Part shown: in pieces, positions 53,802 to 62,735 of the stretch | Position numbering within the stretch: position 1 is the stretch's first letter | How the letters are laid out: every line of letters begins with the position of its first letter | Source of the DNA: a virus | DNA length: 64,000 nucleotides | Virus record (IMG/VR): IMGVR_UViG_3300045003_000080 | Location: 1-64,000 of that record | Strand: one strand, 5' to 3' | Made by a program: the position numbers and the translations under genes | The notes under the pieces: generated by a model | The model's database searches: none | The model's input: only the letters and a program-made list of their open reading frames with translations | Told to the model about the DNA's origin: nothing

Positions 53802-56441
53802 GTGGCGAAGCTGCTCGACGCCGCCAACGACGAAAAGGTTCATGTCAGCTTCGATATCACCAAGTTCGAGGATGACGCCGACGGCAATCTGGTGGTCTAC
53901 GGCAAGGCCACAGACGGTTCCGTCGACACCGACCAGCAGATTGTCGACCCGGAATGGTCGGCCAAGGCCATCAACGACTGGCTGAACGACGGGGGCACGC
54001 TCCGTGTGCAGCACTCGCCGAAGCTATACCCGGCTGGGCGTGGCCTAGAGGTCGAGACCACTCCGAACGGCCACTATGTCAAGGCGCTCGTGGTCGAGCC
54101 GACCGCGCAGCGTTTGGTGAAGTACGGCGCTCTGCGTGCGTTCTCGGTGGGCATTGCGCACCCGGTGATCGAACGTGACATGTCCGGGAAGGCCCGGGGC
54201 GGCATCATCCGGGGCAACGACAAGACGTCGATCTGTGAGATCAGTCTGGTCGACTCGCCAGCGAACAAGAACTGTGGCTTCACGATCGTGAAGTCGGAGG
54301 ATTCCGACGCGCCGTGGGAGTTCGGCGACCTCGACGCTCTGCTGGAGAAGAACGTGAGGACGCAAGTCGCCAAGGGCCAGCCGGAAGACCGGCAGGACAC
54401 GCAGGAAGCCGGCGAAAACGAGGACGAGGCGAGCGAGGGCAACGCCGACGACCCGGACTCCGACGAACCTCAGGGCCCTGCGTCCAAGGGCGCGGAAGCG
54501 GATTGGCGTGCGGAGCGTCACGCCTGGTTGCAGCGTGAACCGAAGCGCGGCGACGCAGCCGACGGCACCCAGTTCTTGGCCAAACGCGCGGCGTGGCAGC
54601 GCTGGTGGGCTGAGGGTGAGCAGCAGGGCCTGACCGACGACGGCTACCCGACGTGGGCGGCCAAGCGGGACATGGACCCGAATGTCGGTGGCGGCACGGA
54701 CCGCGACAAGATCCCGGCCGAAGATTTTGCCGGTAAGGACCGGTCGTTCCCGATCGTCACCCCGGGCGACGTGTCTGACGCGGCGTCAAGTCTTGGACGT
54801 GCAGGGGCGGGCAACTACTCGACCGACCAGATCAAGTCGAACATCATCCGTATCGCCCGGCGCAAGGGGCAGGCGTTCGTCGACGCCCTCCCGGACGCGT
54901 GGAAAGACGGTGGCACCGGCGCGGACAGCGACAAGGCCGCGAAGCCGAAGGCGAAAGCGGTCCAGTGCCAGGACTGCAACACCTACAACAAGGGCGGCAG
55001 CACCAAGTGCAAGGGGTGCGGCAAGCCGATTGGCGACGACGCGTCGGAGAAGCAGCCTGCTGAGAAGCTTGACGTGACCGACGGTGTGGCGAAGGCGGGT
55101 GGGAAGACCTGCCCGAAGTGCTCCAAGGTGTACCACGCCGACAGCAAGATCAAGTTCTGCAAGAAGTGCGGCACGAAGCTGCCGGCCGGGTCGACGAAGA
55201 TGGACGAGGCCGACGCGGAGAAGACGCGCCGCGCCCTGCCAGCCGACACCCGCCCAGCCGGCACGCACCGTGAACCGGACGGCACCAGCACGATCGAGGT
55301 GCTCGAACCGCAAGCGGGTCTGGGCACCGACCCCGACTCGACCCCTGACAAGGTGCCCGCGTCGGTCAAGTCGGCCCCGTCGTACGCGGTGGTGCGCGCC
55401 CACGACGCCCTGTGCGCCGCCTACCACGCCGACGACGTGCTCGCCGTTTACCCGACCCTGAAGTCGATCACCGACGCGGTCGACCCCGGCTACTGGGAGA
55501 CCCTGGCAGCCGAGAAAGCCGAAACGGGCGACGTCAAAGGCGCGAACGAACTCGTCGCACTCGCCAAGGCGGCCAAGGCCCTGAAGGCTGAGGATGCGGA
55601 TCTCGTCGCCGACGCCCGCATGGCCCTGTACAAGTCGTTCACGTCGATGTATCCGACAACGAATATCAAGCCGTCGAGCGACGCGGTGCGGCCCGGCATG
55701 TTCAACCGGCCGTACATCTCCACCGGGCACGCCCCGCTCAACGCCGGCTCGTCCGGACCGAGCGTCAACGTGCCACCATCCACCCACGTCCCGGAACCAG
55801 GCGACTTCACCCGGGGCCCCCTGACGGCTGGTGAGCAGCGCCCGTCCCCGGGCAACAAGGCAGCAGCAGGCGGCAACAACCCGACGGGCAGCGTCGACAC
55901 GGGCGCCGTGCGCACGTACTACGCGGCCCGAGCCCGTGACGCCGCCCACAACATGCTGGCAAACCTGCACGACAGCATCGCTGTGCGCTACCCGGACACC
56001 TGCGTGCTCGCCCCGGCGAACGCGGCCATGCCATCCCGGATGGGCGCCACGAACGTGCCCGCGCACGCCAGCGTCGCCGCGACCAAGCCCGCACCGGGCG
56101 AGAAGAACGAGGTCGCGGACCTCGTCAAGTCCCTCGTCGCCGAGCACACCAGTGCACTGCGCGACGAGTACGAAACCCAGATCACCGCACTCAAAGCAGA
56201 GATCAACGAATTGGGCAAGCAGCCCGACCCGGCCCAGGCCCCACCAAGGGGAGCGGTCAGGAAGGCAGTCGAGGCCGACGCCACTCCCGTGGAGAAGGCA
56301 GCCGTCGACGCCCAGCGTGCCGAGAAGGCAGCCCAGGAACGCGACGCCTACGTCGCGTACCTCACGTCCATGACCCAGTCGGGTGACCCGACGGTGCGGC
56401 AGGACGCCGAAGCCGTCCTTCTCAAGTACCTGACTCCCTGA
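53802..56441 (+). CDS. capsid maturation protease / scaffold with two zinc ribbons
   Basis: An 879-residue protein. Residues 1-165 match the prohead protease type found in this position (VYGKATDGSVDTDQQIVDP, LRVQHSPKLYPAGRGLEVE, FSVGIAHPVIERDM, EISLVDSPANKNCGF), with His, Ser and a VDSPA motif. An acidic linker follows. Near 387-412 CQDCNTYNKGGSTKCKGCGK and near 434-460 CPKCSKVYHADSKIKFCKKC are two zinc ribbons, unusual in a scaffold. The last 250 residues include a coiled coil (LRDEYETQITALKAEINELG) typical of scaffolding. GTG start in the shared leader GGGAGCTGTGTG. Confidence 0.82.
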   Translation: MAKLLDAANDEKVHVSFDITKFEDDADGNLVVYGKATDGSVDTDQQIVDPEWSAKAINDWLNDGGTLRVQHSPKLYPAGRGLEVETTPNGHYVKALVVEPTAQRLVKYGALRAFSVGIAHPVIERDMSGKARGGIIRGNDKTSICEISLVDSPANKNCGFTIVKSEDSDAPWEFGDLDALLEKNVRTQVAKGQPEDRQDTQEAGENEDEASEGNADDPDSDEPQGPASKGAEADWRAERHAWLQREPKRGDAADGTQFLAKRAAWQRWWAEGEQQGLTDDGYPTWAAKRDMDPNVGGGTDRDKIPAEDFAGKDRSFPIVTPGDVSDAASSLGRAGAGNYSTDQIKSNIIRIARRKGQAFVDALPDAWKDGGTGADSDKAAKPKAKAVQCQDCNTYNKGGSTKCKGCGKPIGDDASEKQPAEKLDVTDGVAKAGGKTCPKCSKVYHADSKIKFCKKCGTKLPAGSTKMDEADAEKTRRALPADTRPAGTHREPDGTSTIEVLEPQAGLGTDPDSTPDKVPASVKSAPSYAVVRAHDALCAAYHADDVLAVYPTLKSITDAVDPGYWETLAAEKAETGDVKGANELVALAKAAKALKAEDADLVADARMALYKSFTSMYPTTNIKPSSDAVRPGMFNRPYISTGHAPLNAGSSGPSVNVPPSTHVPEPGDFTRGPLTAGEQRPSPGNKAAAGGNNPTGSVDTGAVRTYYAARARDAAHNMLANLHDSIAVRYPDTCVLAPANAAMPSRMGATNVPAHASVAATKPAPGEKNEVADLVKSLVAEHTSALRDEYETQITALKAEINELGKQPDPAQAPPRGAVRKAVEADATPVEKAAVDAQRAEKAAQERDAYVAYLTSMTQSGDPTVRQDAEAVLLKYLTP

Positions 56442-56465
56442 CACGACAACCCCGAAAGGGCTTGT

Positions 56466-58274
56466 GTGACCGTTACGTACGACGCCCCGTCGCCACAAGC
56501 GGTGACGGCCGGGCTGGTGGCTGACGCCTCCAACTTCGAAACCCCGAACCAGATGCTCGCCGGTAAGATGCCGGCGCTTGTCAAGGGCATGGGATACGCC
56601 CGCCCAGGCGGGAACGCCATCACCCAGGACGACGACAAGATTTTCCAGCAGTCGATGCGCGCCGAGATGGCGCTCACCAAGGCTGTTCGGACTGGTCTGA
56701 ATGATCCACAGTCAGTTATCAAGGGCCTGTCTCCGGACTTCTCGAACCAGTTCGGCGCGTTCCTGAGCAACACCCCGCAAAATTACGCGATGCAGAACAT
56801 GCTCGGGCAGCTGTCCGGGCAGATCAGCGACTTCATCGGCCGTAGCATCACCCTGACGAGCCCACTTTCGACCGGACTTGTCCCTTTTGACCTCGTTGCC
56901 CCTTCGAGGTTGATCTATCCTGTATATTCGCCTATTCGCAACAAACTCCCACGTGTTCCTGGCCAGGGCACGTCGCGCCGGACCAAGGTGCTCACCGGCA
57001 TCTCCGGCAGCCAGACTGGTGCTTCTGGCGGTAAGTTCCTCGACCTGGGCATCCCGGAGCTTGTCTCCAACACGTCCAGCATGCAGAACTGGCCATTGAA
57101 CCTCCCCGGAACCGGTGTTCAAGACTCTCTAGACCTGAATGTTCCTTACCGTTTTTGGGGACTTACTGAAAGTTTGTCCTGGCTTGCCCAGTTTGCGGGT
57201 CAAGGGTTTGAGGATATTTCAGCCCTTGCTAATCTCATCCTGCTTCAGGAGTTCATGCTCAGCGAGGAGGCCGCGCACCTCGCAGCCACCTCCACGAACC
57301 TGGGCACCCCAAGCAACCCGACGCTGACCGCACGGTCAGCGAACTCCGGCGAGACCGCATTGTCGGGCGTTACCACCAACGTGTTCGTCAAGGTGAGTGC
57401 GCTCAACTGGTTCGGTGAGACCGCGACCCAGGCGTCCGGCGCATCCGTCGCCTGGTCGTCCGGCCAGGTCGTGGACGTCGCGATCTCCCCAGTCGCTGGC
57501 GCGATGTGGTACCGGATTTATGTCACCACTGGTGCATCGGCAGGTACGTACTACCTGATGCAGGACAACGTCGGGGGCTTGAACTTCACGCTCCAGGGCG
57601 CGCTGCCAACGTCCGGCACCAACCCGGCGACGGGTGACACCGGCACCGGCAACGGCAACCGGCAGGAAGGCATCATCCCGGTTGTCGCCGGCCACTCGCA
57701 GGGCTCCAACCAGGTGTACCCGGCCAACTGGCAGGGTGGTTACATCAACCAGGCGCTCGGCGACACCCTCCACATCACGAACATCAACACGATGTTGCAG
57801 GGCTTGTGGGATGGCGTGGGCAGCTTCCGTGCCGACCCGGTCGAGCTGATCGGCGAGGGCGGCGACCTGATGCGCCTGAGCAACGACATTGTGCAGTCTG
57901 GTACGACCACTGCTTACCGTCTGTTCATTGAGCAGGCTGACGTGGCCGGAGTCCGGGCCGGGGCAGCCGTGTCGGAGTTCCAGAACCCGATCACTCGCAG
58001 CATGGTCAAGCTGTTGGTTCACCCGTGGCTGCCTCAGGGCACCCTGCTCGCGATGAGCTACACGCTCCCGTTCGCGTGGAGCAACGTCGCGAACGTGTGG
58101 GAGTTCGTCACGGTCCAGGACTATTTGTCCATTTCGTGGCCTGTAGTGGATGCGTCCTTTAGGTACAGCATGTTTATGTATGGGGCACTTGTGGCGAACG
58201 CCCCGCAATATTGCGGGATCCTTCAGGGCATTCAGAAGTCTGACCGTTCCGGCTCGACCGGCACCTGGTCGTAA
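56466..58274 (+). CDS. major capsid protein with inserted Ig/FN3-like domain
   Basis: A 602-residue protein of HK97-type. The N-terminal part (NQMLAGKMPALVKGMGYARP, RAEMALTKAVRTGLNDPQSV) and the C-terminal part (ADPVELIGEGGDLMRLSNDI; FQNPITRSMVKLLVHPWLPQ) bracket an insertion near 280-390 (LSGVTTNVFVKVSALNWFGE, ISPVAGAMWYRIYVTTGASA), which has the FN3/Ig-like pattern and probably projects from the capsid surface. GTG 56466 after AAAGGGCTTGT. It is followed by a strong terminator. Confidence 0.9.
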   Translation: MTVTYDAPSPQAVTAGLVADASNFETPNQMLAGKMPALVKGMGYARPGGNAITQDDDKIFQQSMRAEMALTKAVRTGLNDPQSVIKGLSPDFSNQFGAFLSNTPQNYAMQNMLGQLSGQISDFIGRSITLTSPLSTGLVPFDLVAPSRLIYPVYSPIRNKLPRVPGQGTSRRTKVLTGISGSQTGASGGKFLDLGIPELVSNTSSMQNWPLNLPGTGVQDSLDLNVPYRFWGLTESLSWLAQFAGQGFEDISALANLILLQEFMLSEEAAHLAATSTNLGTPSNPTLTARSANSGETALSGVTTNVFVKVSALNWFGETATQASGASVAWSSGQVVDVAISPVAGAMWYRIYVTTGASAGTYYLMQDNVGGLNFTLQGALPTSGTNPATGDTGTGNGNRQEGIIPVVAGHSQGSNQVYPANWQGGYINQALGDTLHITNINTMLQGLWDGVGSFRADPVELIGEGGDLMRLSNDIVQSGTTTAYRLFIEQADVAGVRAGAAVSEFQNPITRSMVKLLVHPWLPQGTLLAMSYTLPFAWSNVANVWEFVTVQDYLSISWPVVDASFRYSMFMYGALVANAPQYCGILQGIQKSDRSGSTGTWS

Positions 58275-58281
58275 CCCGTTC

Positions 58282-58313
58282 CGGCAGCCGCCCACACCAC
58301 GTGGGCGGCTGCC
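58282..58313 (+). terminator. terminator after the major capsid gene
   Basis: A perfect 13-bp stem GGCAGCCGCCCAC / GTGGGCGGCTGCC. No long T-run follows, so it may attenuate rather than stop transcription of the downstream connectors. Confidence 0.7.
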
Positions 58314-58334
58314 CGTTCCATGTAAGGGAGCTGT

Positions 58335-58643
58335 GTGACCGCACCTGCCGGCACGCTCGCGTACCGCACTTATGTCACTCTCAGCGCTGCCGGGAACAGC
58401 AACGGCGACGCGACCACCATCAGCAACGCCTTCAACGGCGTGATTTACCCAGCTGTGTCGGGTACTGCCGCGACCGCGTCCGCTTCGGGCGCCGTGGTGA
58501 CGATCTACTGGCCAGATTCGACCATCAAGATGGCCCGCGAGCTGGTGCGTGACTTCGTCGCGCAGCAGATCGTGGGCATGGCGGCGAGCCTGAACGCTGC
58601 CGTCACGAATATTCAGTGCTTCACCGAGATCAACATGTCGTAG
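58335..58643 (+). CDS. small capsid-region protein
   Basis: A 102-residue protein, beta-type start (TLAYRTYVTLSAAGNSNGDA) and a hydrophobic helix (ARELVRDFVAQQIVGMAASL). GTG 58335 uses the AAGGGAGCTGT leader that also precedes 53802 and 62736. It is in the position of head decoration or connector proteins. Not recognised. Confidence 0.65.
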   Translation: MTAPAGTLAYRTYVTLSAAGNSNGDATTISNAFNGVIYPAVSGTAATASASGAVVTIYWPDSTIKMARELVRDFVAQQIVGMAASLNAAVTNIQCFTEINMS

Positions 58644-58649
58644 CCGGGC

Positions 58650-58665
58650 GGCCCCCACGGGGGTC
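58650..58665 (+). terminator. short GC hairpin
   Basis: GGCCCCC / GGGGGTC with a two-base loop, followed by GTTCC, between two small capsid-region genes. Probably attenuation. Confidence 0.4.
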
Positions 58666-58694
58666 GTTCCGCTTCTCGCGGAAGGGGCACACTC

Positions 58695-59222
58695 GTGCCA
58701 GATAGCGCTTTTAACGCGCAGGGCACCCCGGTTGCGGGCGGCTACGCGCAGCCGGGCCCGGGTATCACGGAAGAACTCGTTGTTCTCGGCGACCGGTCAG
58801 GCAACTCCTATGTGTCGACGGGGACGTCGGGGACGACGACGTACCTGGGCACGTCGGCGTATCGGGATTCGATCATCACGGTGCAGAACGGTGGTAAGGC
58901 CACTGCGCCGACTGCCGCGACGGTGCTCGCGACCGTCACCCCGGGCACTGCCGGCAAGTGGGAGTGCACGATCACGCTCGCGGTGACCGGTACGACGGTC
59001 GCGGCGACCGACTCGAACAATTTCGCGATCAACCAGACGTCGACGGCTGTGATCAGCCCCGTGCCGTTCCCTGTCAACGGCACCACTGGGTCTACTGCGA
59101 TTGTCACTCAGACGGTGGTGCTGAACCTGTCGGCTGCGGACACGGTGAACGTGACGGCGATCGCGAACGCCACGGCCAGCAGCATCTATTCGGCGTCTGT
59201 CGTCGCTCGCCGGGTGGGTTAA
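58695..59222 (+). CDS. probable virion surface or decoration protein
   Basis: A 175-residue Thr/Ala/Val-rich beta protein (ITVQNGGKATAPTAATVLAT, AIVTQTVVLNLSAADTVNVT). It is like an Ig/jelly-roll domain without Cys. GTG 58695 after GGAAGGGG. Position and composition suggest head decoration. No name is justified. Confidence 0.62.
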   Translation: MPDSAFNAQGTPVAGGYAQPGPGITEELVVLGDRSGNSYVSTGTSGTTTYLGTSAYRDSIITVQNGGKATAPTAATVLATVTPGTAGKWECTITLAVTGTTVAATDSNNFAINQTSTAVISPVPFPVNGTTGSTAIVTQTVVLNLSAADTVNVTAIANATASSIYSASVVARRVG

Positions 59223-59225
59223 ACC

Positions 59226-59501
59226 ATGACGGTCGGCAGTCAGCAGTATTCCGTGTCGACCACTGCCGTGCTCATCGGCAGCGCGCCGGCCTCGTCCCAG
59301 GTGGGGCCGGTCGGTGCGCTGCTGGTGCTCGCGGACGCGACGGTCGATGCGTATGTGGGCGGCGCGAATGTGTCGTCCACCAATGGGATGAAGGTCACGC
59401 ATGCAGTGACGGCTCCCGTGCCGATCACCCTGTACCCGGGCGACACCGTGTACGCGATCACCGCGTCGGGCACGGCGACGCTCGGGGTCCTGCAAACGTA
59501 G
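59226..59501 (+). CDS. small beta-rich virion-type protein
   Basis: A 91-residue protein that starts three bases after the preceding stop. Pattern SVSTTAVLIGSAPASSQVGP then ITLYPGDTVYAITASGTATL matches the small jelly-roll-like proteins often found in phage heads. Poor ribosome-binding site, probably coupled. Confidence 0.62.
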   Translation: MTVGSQQYSVSTTAVLIGSAPASSQVGPVGALLVLADATVDAYVGGANVSSTNGMKVTHAVTAPVPITLYPGDTVYAITASGTATLGVLQT

Positions 59502-59509
59502 GGGGTTTG

Positions 59510-59782
59510 GTGTCGAAGATCGCGCTGCCTGACGGGTGTATGGGGCTTGATTTCGCGGACGGGACTCGGGTCGACGCGGATGGTCGGGGCCGGGTGGACG
59601 TGCCCGAGTCCTACGCCCGGCAGATCGGCAAGTCCTGGTACGGGTCGGCCGGTGTGATGGCCGGCGGCGAACGGTTCAGTTTCGGGACGAAGAAAAGCCG
59701 GCTGTGTCGCCCCTGTAAACGCGCGTGGAACGCGTGGTCGGAAACCTGCCCCCGGTGCGGGGCTGAAACGACGGAGGAATAG
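59510..59782 (+). CDS. zinc-ribbon head-region protein
   Basis: A 90-residue protein. DFADGTRVDADGRGRVDVPE is followed by LCRPCKRAWNAWSETCPRCG, a classic four-Cys zinc ribbon. GTG 59510 after GGGGG. It is one of three consecutive small zinc proteins. Confidence 0.68.
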   Translation: MSKIALPDGCMGLDFADGTRVDADGRGRVDVPESYARQIGKSWYGSAGVMAGGERFSFGTKKSRLCRPCKRAWNAWSETCPRCGAETTEE

Positions 59783-60229
59783 ATGACGGCGTATGCGCCG
59801 ACGGATGTGCGCGCGACCAGTGCGGTCGCGGGCGGTTGCGGTGAGGGTCACCTGGTCGAGCCTGTCGCGGGTGGTGGGCGCGGGGTGACGTGCGCCCTGT
59901 GTGAGCCGGGGCTGCTGAAGTTGTGGGGGTGGGCGGGTTCACCCGAAGGGGTGAAGCTGACCCCGGATGAGGTCGCGGTGCTCGAAGACTCCAAAGCTCA
60001 GGGGCTCGCGGCGCAGGCTTTGGCCGCTAAAGCAATCGGGGAGAGGCTTGCGGCGACGGTTCTTTCGGACGCGATCGCGCCTGCCTCGTCTGTGGCGGCG
60101 TCGCCGGAGAGCGTCTCGAAGACGGACCTGGCGAAGCTGATCGCGCAGTTGGACCCGGCTGAGCGTGACGAGCTGCTCAAGGGCGTGGGTGTCAAGCGCG
60201 GCCCTGGTCGCCCACCGAAGACGGCGTAA
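59783..60229 (+). CDS. Cys-containing head-region protein with AT-hook-like end
   Basis: A 148-residue protein. GCGEGHLVEP and CALCEPGLL near 18-42 could bind zinc. Helical middle (AAKAIGERLAATVLSDAIA; KLIAQLDPAERDELLK). It ends in RGPGRPPKTA, an AT-hook-like basic tail. ATG 59783 directly follows the upstream stop after GGAGGAATAG. Confidence 0.65.
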   Translation: MTAYAPTDVRATSAVAGGCGEGHLVEPVAGGGRGVTCALCEPGLLKLWGWAGSPEGVKLTPDEVAVLEDSKAQGLAAQALAAKAIGERLAATVLSDAIAPASSVAASPESVSKTDLAKLIAQLDPAERDELLKGVGVKRGPGRPPKTA

Positions 60230-60405
60230 TGGGTCGGCCTGGCGGGCTGTGTGCGCTGTGCGGTGGTCCTCAGCGTGGGCGCGCCGGGCGTCGCGCGGAC
60301 ATCGTCGCGTACTGCCAGGCGTGTGGTGCGGGTGTGTGTACCCGGCATGTGCGTTTTTCGGACGGCCGGTGGGTGTGCGCGAGGTGTGAGCGCAACGGTC
60401 AGTAA
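60229..60405 (+). CDS. small zinc protein
   Basis: A 58-residue protein starting at TAATG. CALCGG, YCQACGAGVCTRH and WVCARCERN give seven Cys and one His, enough for two zinc ions. Not recognised. Confidence 0.62.
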   Translation: MGRPGGLCALCGGPQRGRAGRRADIVAYCQACGAGVCTRHVRFSDGRWVCARCERNGQ

Positions 60406-60475
60406 GCGCCGATTTGAGCGTTACAGAAAAAGCGAGGCGTATCGCCTCCCCGGCCCGAGGAGGTGATGCCACTAT

Positions 60476-61450
60476 ATGCCTGTCTACAGTCCTACAGACA
60501 CTCCGGTCTCAGGGCCTGGAACTCCCTACGTGACTCCCGCAATGCTGCGTTCAGCAGCAACAGGCATTTCTTAGTCCTGGAAGACGATAGGTGGGGATGG
60601 GACGACGGCGCCGTCGGCGCAGCAGCAGTACGCGGAGCAGCTGAACATCTGTCACCGGGCGTCGTCGGTGGCGTCTGGGTATGTGAATCAGCCGCTTCAC
60701 GCGACGATCGACACTGAGCAGCTCACCGGGCCTGGCACGTTCCGGTTTCAGTTGGAGAACGGGACGGGTCGGGCGTGGTTGTTGTTGTCGCGGTCGCCGG
60801 TGACCTCCGTGCTCGGGGGGCAGATCACGCCGGCTGCCGCGTTCCCGCCCCAGTGGACCGCGTTGGCGGCGAATCAGTTTCGTATCGCTCAGCCGGTGAT
60901 CGGGGTGTATGGGACGACGTCGCCGGGTGGTTCCGGTGATGGCGGGCAGGCGGTGTATCTGGCGCCGGGCAATGCGACCTGGTTGTTCGGGCGTAACGCA
61001 TACGACGTGCAGGTCACGTATATCAATGGTTGGCCGCACACGTCGTTGACGGCGCCGGCGACGGCTGGCGCGAGGTTGATCACTGTGGATGACTGTACGG
61101 GGTGGGGGCCCCCGGCCGGGATGAGTAGTGGTGCGACCGGCACCTTGTACGACGAGGGGCAGCAGGAGGTGGTGACCTGTGTCGCGGCGTCGGCGACGTC
61201 GGGGCCGGGTGTGTTGTCGTTGGCTGCGCCCTTGAACTACGCGCACTCGTATGGGGTGTTGTGTTCGACGCTGCCTGGGTCGATTCAGCAGGCGACGATC
61301 TACCTGGCGGTGGCGCAGGCGTTGGCGCGTGGCGCGACGGCGACGAGCGTGCAGGCGATTCCCGGGTCGATGGTTGGTCAGGGTGCGAACATGAAGGATT
61401 TCGAGGACGCGGGCAAGCGGATCTTGCACACGTACCGGCGCGTCATCTAA
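60476..61450 (+). CDS. head-tail connector (gp6-type) with an in-frame amber codon
   Basis: A 324-codon frame from ATG 60476, interrupted by TAG at 60572-60574. Before the stop: YVTPAMLRSAATGIS; after it: SWKTIGGDG and AEQLNICHRASS. Both halves are parts of the same N-terminal region of actinophage head-tail connectors (typically YVTP...L...PTGI.W.T). The rest (YVNQPLHATIDTEQL; LSRSPVTSV; ATIYLAVAQALARGATATSV) is intact. Re-initiation at GTG 60668, readthrough, suppression or a sequencing/assembly fault are possible. AGGAGG is 12 bases before ATG 60476 and better placed for an out-of-frame ATG at 60466. Confidence 0.72.
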
Positions 61451-61460
61451 GGGGGCGAAG

Positions 61461-61964
61461 ATGCCCCTGCAGTCGATGCAGCAGTACCTGAGGAACTTGT
61501 TGGATCAGACGCCTCTTCCGCTCGGTGAGGGTGTGCTGACGGCGCAGATCACGCCCCCGGATCCGGGGGACGGCATGGTGCCCACCGTGTACATCTGGGG
61601 GTCGGTGGCGCAGGAGCGGCGCCAGTCGATGCCCCGGGCGCAGCCGGGCCTGTATTCGACGGGCGGCTTCAAGACGATCGAACACAAGATCGATCTGTGG
61701 TTGGTGTGGTACGGGTACGCGGACGACGCCCTCGCGGACTCCCAGTTCCCGGCGATGATCGACACGGTCACAGCCGTTCTTCGTAACACGTTGATGCCGG
61801 TGTACAACGTCGTCGACCCGGTGTCGGGCGCGGGCTCCTCGATCCTCGCGATCGGGGAGAAACTCGAATGGGATTACGCCCCCGTTCATTCGACGGCTGA
61901 CCAGCGCATCCTGCGCTACGTCGCGAAGATCACGTGCACGGTCGAGGAACTTCTCCAGGCTTAG
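61461..61964 (+). CDS. probable head closure / tail terminator protein
   Basis: A 167-residue protein. LRNLLDQTPLPLGEGVLTAQ then EHKIDLWLVWYGYADDALAD and VAKITCTVEELLQA follow the alpha/beta layout of neck proteins between connector and gp10-like genes. Start ATG 61461 after GGGGGCG. The exact role (stopper or terminator) cannot be separated by eye. Confidence 0.65.
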   Translation: MPLQSMQQYLRNLLDQTPLPLGEGVLTAQITPPDPGDGMVPTVYIWGSVAQERRQSMPRAQPGLYSTGGFKTIEHKIDLWLVWYGYADDALADSQFPAMIDTVTAVLRNTLMPVYNVVDPVSGAGSSILAIGEKLEWDYAPVHSTADQRILRYVAKITCTVEELLQA

Positions 61965-61971
61965 GGGGCGT

Positions 61972-62442
61972 GTGGCCGACCCGATGCTGCGCCACACCAT
62001 CACCGGGGACTCCGGTGCGATCACCCGGATCCAGAAATTCCAGGCGATCATGGCGATGGTCGCGTGGGCGGACCGGTGGGGCCCAGTCGTCGCGGCCGAG
62101 CTGCGCCACGAGGCGCCCGTGCAGGGCCGGTACAAGCCGGTCACCGGGGGAGCGCTGCGCGACTCGATCAAGTGGGAGCGGCGCAGCGCGTTCGGTGGGG
62201 TCGCCCTGGTGTTCCACACCGATGTCCCGTACGCGAAATACGTGCTCGAAGGCACACCCGCGCACTACATCCCGGCCTCGAAGGAATGGCTGCGCTGGGA
62301 GGACTTCTCCGGCGTGCAGTGGCGCCACTTCGGCGTGAACCACCCGGGAGCGGCGAAAAACCCGTTCTCGCGCCGTGTCGCGGACCGGGTGGTGCCCGAG
62401 ATGGCCGATTCCCTTGCCGAGATGTTCAGACAGGAGCTTTGA
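61972..62442 (+). CDS. HK97 gp10-like neck protein
   Basis: A 156-residue protein. VVAAELRHEAPVQGRYKPVT, GALRDSIKWE, VPYAKYVLEGTPAHYIP and the end ADSLAEMFRQEL are the typical order of gp10-type proteins (helix, AP...G.L..SI, VPYA..VE.GT..H.I.P). These connect head and tail. GTG 61972 after AGGGGGC. Confidence 0.85.
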   Translation: MADPMLRHTITGDSGAITRIQKFQAIMAMVAWADRWGPVVAAELRHEAPVQGRYKPVTGGALRDSIKWERRSAFGGVALVFHTDVPYAKYVLEGTPAHYIPASKEWLRWEDFSGVQWRHFGVNHPGAAKNPFSRRVADRVVPEMADSLAEMFRQEL

Positions 62443-62443
62443 C

Positions 62444-62704
62444 GTGCCTTCCAAGACGCGCGCCGTGCCCGCCCCCGACGCCGAGCCTAACGACACCGAG
62501 CTGAGCGACACGGCGCCGGATCCGGACGCGTATGTGCTGCTCGACTACACCGGCGACCCGTTCGTGATCAACCCGTACGGGGAGTTGCGCGCCGGCGACG
62601 TCGTGGCGGCGCGCCCGCACCTGGTGCCAGGGCTGCTGGCGGGCGGGAGTTTCGCCGTCCGCTCGGATCCGCGCCCTGACGCGGAGCAGATCCGCACCCC
62701 GTAA
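62444..62704 (+). CDS. small acidic neck-region protein
   Basis: An 86-residue acidic protein (PDAYVLLDYTGDPFVINPYG, LRAGDVVAARPHLVPGLLAG). GTG 62444 follows AGGAGC. Such a protein is often found between gp10-like and tail tube genes in actinophages. Function unknown. Confidence 0.65.
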   Translation: MPSKTRAVPAPDAEPNDTELSDTAPDPDAYVLLDYTGDPFVINPYGELRAGDVVAARPHLVPGLLAGGSFAVRSDPRPDAEQIRTP

Positions 62705-62735
62705 CGCCATAACGCTATGCATGTAAAGGAGCTGT

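Noticed and set aside
54786-56498. Very long - strand frames opposite the structural genes (also 57336-58658, 40199-41326, 50711-51991)
   Set aside because: Typical antisense frames in high-GC coding DNA; the + strand frames have clear domain matches.
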